A stretch of 64,000 bases of DNA from Candidatus Cloacimonadota bacterium (lineage in GTDB: Bacteria > Muiribacteriota > UBA6191): positions 248,001-312,000 of the forward strand of contig JAGSHD010000003.1 of the NCBI GenBank assembly GCA_023954715.1, written 5' to 3'. The number at the start of each line of letters is the position of its first letter. The stretch's first letter is position 1. The translations under genes and the position numbers were made by a program. Under the pieces are notes generated by a model that had not been told where the DNA came from, ran no database searches, and worked only from the letters and a program-made list of their open reading frames with translations. Positions 46,023 through 54,286 of this stretch are shown piece after piece.

Positions 46023-46284
46023 AGACTATAGCGCTCCCTAACACATAGTAATACTTGATAATTAAACTCAATCTATAGAAACAAATTTATAGGCAAGTTA
46101 GATTAAATTTTATCATATACCTCTGTAAAGTAGAAAGCTTTGAAGATATTATTTGAAGTGAACAAAGACAAATAATAAAGCTTAAATTATTTACTTGTAA
46201 AATTGCTTCTAGACCCTTGCCGAATAAAAAAAAATGGTTATATTGAAAGACTTTTTCAATGGAATAAAAATAAGAGGAACTCAA

Positions 46285-47127
46285 GTGAAAAACTTAAAAG
46301 TCGCATATCAAGGAATCGCAGGTGCCTATTCTCAACAAGCTATATATGGCTTCTTTTCTCAATACAATTTAAAAGTGGACCCGGTATCTAGATCAAGTTT
46401 TAGAGAGCTTTTTGAAACTATATCTAATGAAGGAGTTTTAGGGATGGTTCCTATTGAAAACTCAACTGCTGGTAGCGTAGTTCAATGTTATGACCTATTT
46501 TTAGATTATGATCTAGAAATCATAGCGGAGTATAAATTGGATGTGAACCATTGCCTACTTTGTTTACCAGAAGCTAGTCTAGAAGACTTAACTCAGGTTA
46601 TGTCCCATCCTCAGGCCTTGTCTCAATGTTCTAATTTTTTGGATCAACATAAATTGACTGCACTTTCCGTTTTTGACACAGCAGGTTCTGCAAAAAATTT
46701 GGTAGAAACACAAGATAAAAATACCGGGGCTATCGCTAGTATGCTAGCTGCTAAACAGTATGGTTTAAAAATACTGAAGAGTGGATTTCAAAATAACAAT
46801 AACAATACTACTAAGTTTTTAGTGGTGAAATCTAAAAACAAACACTATGAGTTTCAAAGCCAGTTTTTGAACAAAGACAAGTGTTCGGTTATATTCAAGA
46901 CTAGAGATATTCCTTCTGCCTTGTATAAGTGTTTAGGAGGTTTTGCCACTAATCAAGTAAACCTAAACAAGATTGAGTCTAGACCGGTACCGGGATCAAA
47001 GTTTGATTATTTGTTTTTTATTGATTTTGAAGGAAACCCTAAGGACACACCAGTAAAGCTAGCCTTAGAAGAGTTAAGTTTCTTCTCAGAGCAGGTAACG
47101 CTCTTAGGTTGTTATCACAAAGAATAA
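46285..47127 (+). CDS. Prephenate dehydratase
   Basis: 280 residues; converts prephenate to phenylpyruvate in phenylalanine synthesis. The catalytic domain opens with VAYQGIAGAYSQQA and has VPIENSTAGSV and, near its end, NNTTKFLVV, where the family TRF motif has Lys for Arg. The ACT domain contains IESRPVPGSKFDYLFFIDF, the phenylalanine-sensing ESRP site, so feedback inhibition is likely. GTG at 46285 is chosen: AGAGGA lies 6 nt before it and the protein then starts where homologues do. The ATG at 46234 has no ribosome site. It lacks a fused chorismate mutase. Confidence 0.93.
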   Translation: MKNLKVAYQGIAGAYSQQAIYGFFSQYNLKVDPVSRSSFRELFETISNEGVLGMVPIENSTAGSVVQCYDLFLDYDLEIIAEYKLDVNHCLLCLPEASLEDLTQVMSHPQALSQCSNFLDQHKLTALSVFDTAGSAKNLVETQDKNTGAIASMLAAKQYGLKILKSGFQNNNNNTTKFLVVKSKNKHYEFQSQFLNKDKCSVIFKTRDIPSALYKCLGGFATNQVNLNKIESRPVPGSKFDYLFFIDFEGNPKDTPVKLALEELSFFSEQVTLLGCYHKE

Positions 47128-47128
47128 A

Positions 47129-47437
47129 TTAGAAGTTAGGAAACTTTTCGCATTGGTCTGATAAGATTTCTTTTTGTAATCTTTTCGATGCGTTCATAAC
47201 TTGTTTTAAAATATCAGATACATAGATCTTGAGATGGGGGTCTTGTTCGCATTGTCTCATAACTTGAGTCAATATTTGGTCCTCTCTACCTTTATTTAAT
47301 ATGGGTAGCTCCAAATCCATTTTAATATAGGCAACATCTTGACACAAAGATAAGCGTTTTAACAAAATTTGAATAAGCATTGTATCTAGCTCACTAATTT
47401 CTTTTCGCTTTGTATCTAATCGTATATCACTTTGCAT
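47129..47437 (-). CDS. Monofunctional AroQ-type chorismate mutase
   Basis: 102 residues from the ATG at 47437, which has AGGA 6 nt upstream; the frame opens at 47473. All-helical AroQ domain with the active-site pattern RKEISELDTMLIQILLKR, VAYIKMDLELPILNKGRE: Arg, Lys, and the Arg-Glu of the xREQ-like segment. Makes prephenate from chorismate, the substrate of the enzyme encoded by the convergent neighbour. In many gammaproteobacteria the two are fused as the P-protein; here they are separate and face each other with stops one base apart. Confidence 0.88.
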   Translation of the reverse strand: MQSDIRLDTKRKEISELDTMLIQILLKRLSLCQDVAYIKMDLELPILNKGREDQILTQVMRQCEQDPHLKIYVSDILKQVMNASKRLQKEILSDQCEKFPNF

Positions 47438-47487
47438 TATAAATCCTATGGAGAATGAATTAAATTGTGCCAAAATCTAGTAGGTAT

Positions 47488-50421
47488 TTACGTAGATTCA
47501 GGCTCTTTTGTTTCAATTATATCATGATGATGAACCTCATATCCATCTTGCACAATCTCAAAAAATCTTTTTTCGGGATATACCAAGGATTCAAAAGGAA
47601 CAAAGCTTGTATTTTCTTTGCAATGGTTTTCAATAAAATCATCAGTGATGATTAAAGAGTTTTTTCCTCGTTTTGATTCAGCTTCTAATTCTTCTGCTAT
47701 TTCTGGAGAGTCTCCTAAAATGAAAAACTCCGTTTTTTCCTCGTTACCAACTAAACTAAAGTGAACATAACCGTGTGACATGCCAATTCCATTTTTAATT
47801 GCCCATTCACCAGCATTAACACGATCTTCATTAAATTTGTCTATGGCTAACATGACTTCTTTAGCCATTGCAACAGAGTTTTCAATGTAATTTTCATTCA
47901 TATCCTCTAAAAAAACCATACTTACTGCATCTCCAATAAATCTTTCAATAATGCCGTCGTATTTGTCAGCTAGAGGTTGGTATAGAGTAAAGTATCCATT
48001 TAACATGGTGACAATTTGCTCTGGAGTGTAGTTTTCAGATATGGTCGTAAAAGATCGGATATCGGAGAATAAAACTACTGCATTCCCTTTAATGATTGCT
48101 TGATTGTTTTCCATTTTTGAAAATAGATGGCCTACAGCACCAGAAATAAAAGGTATCATTTGTTGTCTTTCATCCATTTGATGAATCATTTTATTAAAAC
48201 CTTTAGACACTACTGCCACTTCATCTCTTCCTCGAATGGTCAAACTATAGTCGTAGTTTTCTTGTTCTATGCTTGCAAAACCCGATAGTAATTCTGCCAT
48301 AGGTCGCAATAGCGCATAACACAATAAAAGCACCAAAAAAAGTGTAGTAGAAAATATTGCCCAGTTCGCTGGATGAAAAGTCTTTTCAAAATCAAGGAGC
48401 AGTTTATTTTCATCATTGACTTTAGACAAAAATAGAAAGTCAATTTGAGGAAAAGCTGCATTTTGTAAAAATACACCCCAATATTTTTCATCGTTTACTT
48501 CGACATTAAATGACTTATTAAAGTTATTATAGTGTTTTTCATAGAGGTAATTGTAGTATTCGTCGCTAACAATTTGATTTCCCCAACGACGGTTCTTATG
48601 ATCTCTAGCAGAAGTTTTTGAGTTAGGAGTCAACTCATCTTGAACGAAGTAAGCGTTTAAGAATCGATTAAGAAGTCGATGACCAGGAATTGCAGATGTA
48701 AAAAAATGAAAAGTATCTCCCTTTCCTTTTTTATTCCACATTAAATAATAACCTTGTTTTACGATACCTAGCTTAAAAAATTTTCCGGCCCTATTGTCAG
48801 CATATAGTGATTTGTATCGAGTAATTAAACGATCTAAAGATTCATCATTATATCTTAGTAAATCTTTTTCTCTATCTTTTAACTGAATATATTTATCTTC
48901 TACACGTTGCATCCGTCGAGGGATGTCTTTAATTGATTTAAAATCTTCGAGCTCTTCGTGAAGTACAATTAATGTACCCATAAAAGAACGAACTATATCT
49001 GACTCAATAGTTCTGCGCTTCATGTTTATTATGTGTAAAGCATTTCGTTGTTTTCTTGAACTTTTTGGATTTTTTGTATGAATATAAGCTGCACCAATAT
49101 AGTCCTCATATACATTTGAACTTAGAGGCTTCTCACTATAAAAATCTTTTGAAATTTTTTGCTCTATCTCTACTATAGAATCACTAAATTTAACTTCCAG
49201 TCTTTTCAGATAATTTATATGACGTTGAACAAAACTTGATCTAAGTTCGGACTCTAGATGAAATGAGTTTTGAATGTAAAAGGCGTACAAAATAAGATGA
49301 ACAAAAAATAAAACTAAACTAGCTAACAACAAGATCTTAACTTCATAGCGTTTGTTACAATAGCGAAATTCACCTAATAATAAGAGCACCATAACTACTA
49401 TACTGTAAATTATATTTAACCCAAACTGATTGAGAAGATAGTCAAAAAATGTAGGAAAGGGTTCAATCCAAGTAAGCCCATCCATTTGAGTTCTGTGCTG
49501 TGAAAATAATAAATTATCTCCCACATAAAAGAGATCTTTAGATTTATCAAGAGATAATGATAAAGATTTGTTTTTATTGGAACGAGTTAGCATTAAACTG
49601 ACTTCTTGAAAAAGTCTAAAGTTATCCGCATCTAATGCATCTAAAAAGATATAAAAGTAAAATGAATCGAACTTTAATTTCTTTCTAGAGTTGGCCCTTT
49701 TTTGTCGTTGAATCGTGGAAGTTGCAAAATTGTGATAAAAGTACTTTTGCCTTTTAAAGTCATAAATAACGGCTACTTTATTTACATATCTTTGAAATGA
49801 TTTATACGTGGTTGGCAATGAAAATACCTTTACATTCACATCCATAAAGTTTTTAACATACTGGTTCTTTTGTAGTTTCTTTTTAGACTTCAAAGATGAA
49901 ACATTTACTGGTTTAGCTTCAGGATCAAGTGCGCCTCGTTTTTTGTTATATTGTCGATAGGCAGGAAAGAACTTTTTTTCCCATTTTTCACCTATAGAGT
50001 CAGTACTTAAATCAACAGTTTTACCCAAACGAAAACGAAACTTACTATTTTTGGCAACATAGACGGAACAATCTTTACCAAAAGGTACTGGAATTTTTTT
50101 GATTGCTTTATCAACTTGTTTATATTCTCCAAGTTTATACAACTTTTCAATTGTTTTATTTACGGCCTCTAAGTATGAGTTCAAAATACCTTCAACAGCA
50201 CTATTTTTTTGATCATAACAATCTAAGTCTTGGTGACCAATCAATGGAGTTTGAATACGGTTTCTTTCACTAGTAACCACTTTAAACTCTTTTAGTTTTT
50301 CATCCATTACTAAATATTCATCTATTTTATATTTTGCGAAACTACAACAGGCATAGATCAAAATAGACACTAGTAAAAAAACTATCTTGATACTTAACTC
50401 TTTAATCAAGGACATATACAA
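47488..50421 (-). CDS. Membrane class III cyclase, C1-like subunit
   Basis: 977 residues. N-terminal TM (about 8-28), a large extracytoplasmic domain, TM helices near 350-400, a second sensor region, TM at about 690-710, HAMP (about 710-765) and a C-terminal class III cyclase domain (about 775-945). Both metal aspartates are present: Asp787 in FSDIRSFT and Asp831 in FIGDAV, 44 residues apart as usual. But the transition-state Asn and Arg are Glu907 and Glu911 (GDSPEIAEELE), and the adenine-specifying Thr/Asp position is Phe. Alone it should be inactive. The start overlaps the end of the companion cyclase gene by 20 bp. Confidence 0.88.
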   Translation of the reverse strand: MYMSLIKELSIKIVFLLVSILIYACCSFAKYKIDEYLVMDEKLKEFKVVTSERNRIQTPLIGHQDLDCYDQKNSAVEGILNSYLEAVNKTIEKLYKLGEYKQVDKAIKKIPVPFGKDCSVYVAKNSKFRFRLGKTVDLSTDSIGEKWEKKFFPAYRQYNKKRGALDPEAKPVNVSSLKSKKKLQKNQYVKNFMDVNVKVFSLPTTYKSFQRYVNKVAVIYDFKRQKYFYHNFATSTIQRQKRANSRKKLKFDSFYFYIFLDALDADNFRLFQEVSLMLTRSNKNKSLSLSLDKSKDLFYVGDNLLFSQHRTQMDGLTWIEPFPTFFDYLLNQFGLNIIYSIVVMVLLLLGEFRYCNKRYEVKILLLASLVLFFVHLILYAFYIQNSFHLESELRSSFVQRHINYLKRLEVKFSDSIVEIEQKISKDFYSEKPLSSNVYEDYIGAAYIHTKNPKSSRKQRNALHIINMKRRTIESDIVRSFMGTLIVLHEELEDFKSIKDIPRRMQRVEDKYIQLKDREKDLLRYNDESLDRLITRYKSLYADNRAGKFFKLGIVKQGYYLMWNKKGKGDTFHFFTSAIPGHRLLNRFLNAYFVQDELTPNSKTSARDHKNRRWGNQIVSDEYYNYLYEKHYNNFNKSFNVEVNDEKYWGVFLQNAAFPQIDFLFLSKVNDENKLLLDFEKTFHPANWAIFSTTLFLVLLLCYALLRPMAELLSGFASIEQENYDYSLTIRGRDEVAVVSKGFNKMIHQMDERQQMIPFISGAVGHLFSKMENNQAIIKGNAVVLFSDIRSFTTISENYTPEQIVTMLNGYFTLYQPLADKYDGIIERFIGDAVSMVFLEDMNENYIENSVAMAKEVMLAIDKFNEDRVNAGEWAIKNGIGMSHGYVHFSLVGNEEKTEFFILGDSPEIAEELEAESKRGKNSLIITDDFIENHCKENTSFVPFESLVYPEKRFFEIVQDGYEVHHHDIIETKEPEST

Positions 50422-53005
50422 CCTGTTTTTGAGTCTTACCTTTAATTGTGATGTCTTCCAAACGGGTAACAGAGTAAAACTTTTGATTCATTTGTATATC
50501 ACAAGTTTCAGGATCCATTTGAATGAAGATGTCTTCTATTGTATCGCCATAGAATTTAGAACCAAGACGAGCTGCCATATTTACTGTATTACCGATACAA
50601 GTAAAATCTTTTCGTTTATCAGCACCAATATGTCCTAAAATTACTGGTCCAGTTGCTAACCCTAATCCAAGCAAAATAGGAATCTGTCCATTGAGACGTC
50701 TTTCTGAATTAATATTAGCTAGTCTTTGCCGAACCATCAAAGCTGCTTTGAAAGGGAAGTTAAACTTAGAGTTATGACGAAACAAAGCAAGACTCGCGTT
50801 TCCAGTAAATTTATCTATATATCCTTTATTTTCAACAACGCACTCTTGAACTAAACAAATTGCACTATTGATTGACTTTAAACCCTCATGATGTCCCTCA
50901 GACTCACGAAGTTCGTTCATGTTTTTAATCCCACAATACAAAACTGTAACCATTTCACGTTTCGTAGTTTCGTTTTTCTTAATGGCTGTAATTGCCATAC
51001 GAGAAACGAAACTAGTCATAAACTTCTTTTCGCGAAGAGTTAAAAGCATCTGATTAAATTTTCGAAGTACGTTGCCGTATTGATCTGTTCGGTCAGTCTC
51101 CAAGTTAAAGTCATAAAACTCTTTTTCAAGTCGCATAAACGATTGTTTTAATTTATTAAGTGGCTTTAATACTTTTTTGCTCAATAAATACGTAAGTACC
51201 AATAGCAAAAATAGAATTGATATACTGATCCAATAAATTGTGTTTTTTTGCTGTTGTATACCTTGCAATAAACTTGTGCCATCATAGCGAAATGCTAAAT
51301 TGTAGCTAGGTAAAGGATCATACAAAGAGGAGAGATAAAAGTAGAGTTTGTTTTGCTCTAAGTTAGTAAATAATACTCTAGAGCGATAGGTTTGTGATAA
51401 GGCAGATGCTTGTAAAAACTCACCCTTTGCTTCGTTTTCTATCGGGAAAGAAACTTGTTCATTTCTGCCAACAAAAACATAATCGATAGGGCTATTAAAT
51501 CCCTTTGCTTGCTCCTTAAAGAATCTCTTATAATGTTTATTTAATGATCTCAATAATAAAGGTTCATCACAAAATCCAATAGCAACCCATAGATTACCTT
51601 TTCTAGTCTCATTTTCTCTATCAATGAAATATGTCCAAAAAATTCGTTTTTCTTTTGATACCTGCAGCATTTTTTCCATGTCAAAATCTAAGAATGTTAT
51701 CCTTGTTAATCGATTTGGAGAATAGACAAAGGCATCAATATTTAAAACTTCGTCTAATAAACCAACCCCATAATTTTGCGCAGCGTAAATCTGTTTTAAC
51801 CTATTGCCATGACTTTCATAAAATCCAACCGCATCAGGAAATTTTTTGCTTGTAAACATGAATACCAAAGGATAGATAACTTTAACTAAATCTCTCCAAC
51901 GATTAGCAGTAACTTGAGGAGCACCAAATAAACGAAACTCTTTCTTTTTCCCACTGTTTGCCACCAACAATGACATGTCATATTGATTGGCAATCTTATG
52001 AAAGTGTTCTGATGTTTCATCCAAACTGATCATGGATTTATCTGGTGCAAGAGCCATTTTTTGTTTTACAATTTTTTTAAAGGCATCCCTAACTAAAAGA
52101 ATAGTATTTTGCTGCTCTAGCTCGGCTTGTGCCCAAACTGCTTGGCTTGAATTCATTAAGTTTTCTAGTTTGATTCGTTCTAGCTCTACCGCTCTATTTT
52201 CTATAGAATCTATAAATGAGATTCCAAACAAATAAAAATATAAGAGAGATGCTACAAAAGGAAAAAGAAAGGTCAAGTAAATTTTAATTCCAACATATCG
52301 ATTAAAGCCAAATATACTGACACTAATCAATGCAAAAACTACAAAATATATAACAAAAACTCCCTCAGGTCTTTCAAACATCGAAGGGAATAGATGTCGA
52401 TAAGGTTTTATGGAGAGTGCATTGGTATTTACTGTACTAGGCAAAACTTTCATGGAGTGAATATAAATATCTTCATTTGCAAAAAGATTGGTTAATCCAG
52501 CAGATAACCTTTCTTTTTCATAAGCCAAAGGTGTCACAAACTGTACGTCAAACCAATCCAAGCCATCATTTTTACGAAAATTTGGTAGCCAAATTTTTAA
52601 ATTAACCCACTGATCTCTTGGAAGCCCATTTAAATCTATAATCTTGGGCGTATGATTGGACTGTATATAATTTGAACTATAAAATAGTTCGGCCTGATTA
52701 AGAGTAACCCCACTAGGTATATAAACATTAAGCTCTATACCAATGGGCTTTGTTGCGTCAAAATCTTTGATGTGATTAAAACGAACACCAAAAACTTCTG
52801 ACAGACTTTCAAACGGAATACACCATTTACCTTTATGACGAAAAACCTCCCAAGAATGAGTCTCAAGATACTTGCCATGCTTGGAATGAAAACTGAGATG
52901 TTGTGTTTGTAACCCTTTTTCATCAAACCAAAATTTTGTTTCATCAGCATAAGATAAACAAAAAAAACTCTGAATTACAAAATATATATAGGCTACACAA
53001 CGCAA
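50402..53005 (-). CDS. Membrane class III cyclase, C2-like subunit
   Basis: 867 residues. Signal-like N-terminus (about 1-20), beta-rich periplasmic domain (to about 215), two TM helices (about 220-270), a further sensor region, TM at about 585-605, HAMP, and a class III cyclase domain (about 680-865). Both metal aspartates are lost (Gly692 in LYCGIKNM and Asn736 in FTGNAS, again 44 apart), whereas Lys732, Thr802, Asn809 and Arg813 (IGNTVNMAARL) are kept. This is the C2 half of a split site. Start is TTG, 3 bp after the reductase-like gene, so an operon of three is likely. Confidence 0.87.
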   Translation of the reverse strand: MRCVAYIYFVIQSFFCLSYADETKFWFDEKGLQTQHLSFHSKHGKYLETHSWEVFRHKGKWCIPFESLSEVFGVRFNHIKDFDATKPIGIELNVYIPSGVTLNQAELFYSSNYIQSNHTPKIIDLNGLPRDQWVNLKIWLPNFRKNDGLDWFDVQFVTPLAYEKERLSAGLTNLFANEDIYIHSMKVLPSTVNTNALSIKPYRHLFPSMFERPEGVFVIYFVVFALISVSIFGFNRYVGIKIYLTFLFPFVASLLYFYLFGISFIDSIENRAVELERIKLENLMNSSQAVWAQAELEQQNTILLVRDAFKKIVKQKMALAPDKSMISLDETSEHFHKIANQYDMSLLVANSGKKKEFRLFGAPQVTANRWRDLVKVIYPLVFMFTSKKFPDAVGFYESHGNRLKQIYAAQNYGVGLLDEVLNIDAFVYSPNRLTRITFLDFDMEKMLQVSKEKRIFWTYFIDRENETRKGNLWVAIGFCDEPLLLRSLNKHYKRFFKEQAKGFNSPIDYVFVGRNEQVSFPIENEAKGEFLQASALSQTYRSRVLFTNLEQNKLYFYLSSLYDPLPSYNLAFRYDGTSLLQGIQQQKNTIYWISISILFLLLVLTYLLSKKVLKPLNKLKQSFMRLEKEFYDFNLETDRTDQYGNVLRKFNQMLLTLREKKFMTSFVSRMAITAIKKNETTKREMVTVLYCGIKNMNELRESEGHHEGLKSINSAICLVQECVVENKGYIDKFTGNASLALFRHNSKFNFPFKAALMVRQRLANINSERRLNGQIPILLGLGLATGPVILGHIGADKRKDFTCIGNTVNMAARLGSKFYGDTIEDIFIQMDPETCDIQMNQKFYSVTRLEDITIKGKTQKQVVYVLD

Positions 53006-53008
53006 GGA

Positions 53009-53986
53009 TTAACTCGCTGGTCTTTTAGAAGTACGTATCTTGGCATCGATATGGTCAACAGAATCTACGGCCATATCCCATGAAGTATATATTTGATTTT
53101 TTTTGTTAGCCCTTAAATCACCAGCCACATAAAATCCATCCACACTGGATTCACCTTTTTCGCTACACAATACATTGCCATTAGCTTGAACTTCTGCTCC
53201 TAAATGTAAAGCAAGATCATTGTAGGCTATTTGTCCTAGACCTACAAGAGCGAGCTGGGCAGCTACTTTACTACCATCTTTGAGTGTAAAACCTTCAAGA
53301 AGTGGAGTCTTTTCATCACCATCTATAGATAGTATGGGAGATTCGTTCACTTTGATATCATAATGCTCTAGCAATTTTTGAGTTTCAGGAGTTGATTGAA
53401 GAGTTTCACCATTAGTTAATATTGTCATACTTGGATTGTTATATCTTTCAAATAGCATAATAGCTTGCCAACAAGCACCATTATTTGAACCAATTACTAC
53501 CGTATCTTTTTCTTTAGATAGATGTCCATCACAACGCAAACAATACAAGATTTTATTTTTATTTGCATATGGAAATACGGGGTCCATCTCTCCATTAATC
53601 AATGGCTGCTTATCCATGATACCAGTACATAGAACTACGTATTTAGCTAAAAATTCACCTTTTTTTGAAGTAATTAAAAAGCCTTGATCCGTTTTTTTTA
53701 TATTATTAGCCGCTGCTTTAACGCGAGTTAACTTATCTTGATATAGTTCGTTATTTTCAATCCAAGAAAAGGTGTTTTTATGTGCAAAAGTAATAGGCTT
53801 TTTTACATCAAAATGAAAGGGCATGTTTTCTACTTCACTGACCCATGTAGCGCGAGCTTTCTTTTTTTCTTTGCCCGATCCTTCAAATACTATGGTTTTT
53901 AAATTGTTTAAGACTGCGCGTAGGGTACTCATTGTTCCTGCTGCACCCGCTCCTATAACAGCTATATCATAAATTTCATTGCTCAT
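53009..53986 (-). CDS. Thioredoxin-reductase-like flavoprotein
   Basis: 325 residues from ATG 53986, which has AAGGA 7 nt upstream; the upstream 39 codons of open frame are not supported. FAD site VIGAGAAG near the start, second nucleotide-binding site VIGSNNGA, and the C-terminal flavin motif VAGDLRANKKNQIYTSWDMA. The redox pair is present as CLRCDGH, corresponding to CATCDG of TrxB. It could reduce thioredoxin or a related protein, or be a ferredoxin/NADPH-type reductase with changed partner; divergence from TrxB is considerable. First gene of the unit leading into the two cyclase genes. Confidence 0.8.
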   Translation of the reverse strand: MSNEIYDIAVIGAGAAGTMSTLRAVLNNLKTIVFEGSGKEKKKARATWVSEVENMPFHFDVKKPITFAHKNTFSWIENNELYQDKLTRVKAAANNIKKTDQGFLITSKKGEFLAKYVVLCTGIMDKQPLINGEMDPVFPYANKNKILYCLRCDGHLSKEKDTVVIGSNNGACWQAIMLFERYNNPSMTILTNGETLQSTPETQKLLEHYDIKVNESPILSIDGDEKTPLLEGFTLKDGSKVAAQLALVGLGQIAYNDLALHLGAEVQANGNVLCSEKGESSVDGFYVAGDLRANKKNQIYTSWDMAVDSVDHIDAKIRTSKRPAS

Positions 53987-54286
53987 TGTACTATCCTTGT
54001 CGTATTTGCTACCTAGTAAAAAGCCTAAAATCAACTTTGTATTACTTAAAAAGAAAGAGTTAATTGATGTGATAATAGAATAATACAGCACAAATAAATG
54101 CAAAACAAATAACTTTTGTAGATAATCACTTATCTTAGATCAAATCAGCATCTATGAGATAAACCCTCGAGTTTTGCTTATAGGGTTTAGTTGAAAATCG
54201 CTTTATGTAAAACTACAAAAAATGTGTGTTTAATTGGTCCATCTAAGACAAAGCTTAACTCATTTTGTACTATCATAAAATAATAA
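53987..54286. other. Divergent gap between the reductase-like gene and recQ
   Basis: 300 bp without a gene. It contains an 8-bp inverted repeat TAAACCCT (54160-54167) and AGGGTTTA (54182-54189) around a 14-nt loop, with no T run, so it is more likely an operator or leader hairpin than a terminator. A TGTGA half site at about 54069 is not a full CRP site. Promoters could not be assigned with confidence. Confidence 0.45.

Noticed and set aside
46234..46284. Upstream ATG and Phe-containing stretch before prephenate dehydratase as a leader peptide or longer N-terminus
   Set aside because: Only two Phe codons, no ribosome site, no attenuator-terminator pair; a 7-bp hairpin ATTGAAA/TTTCAAT is present but lacks a T run.
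54055..54090. CRP-like site upstream of the cyclase operon
   Set aside because: Only one TGTGA half site; the second half does not match TCACA.
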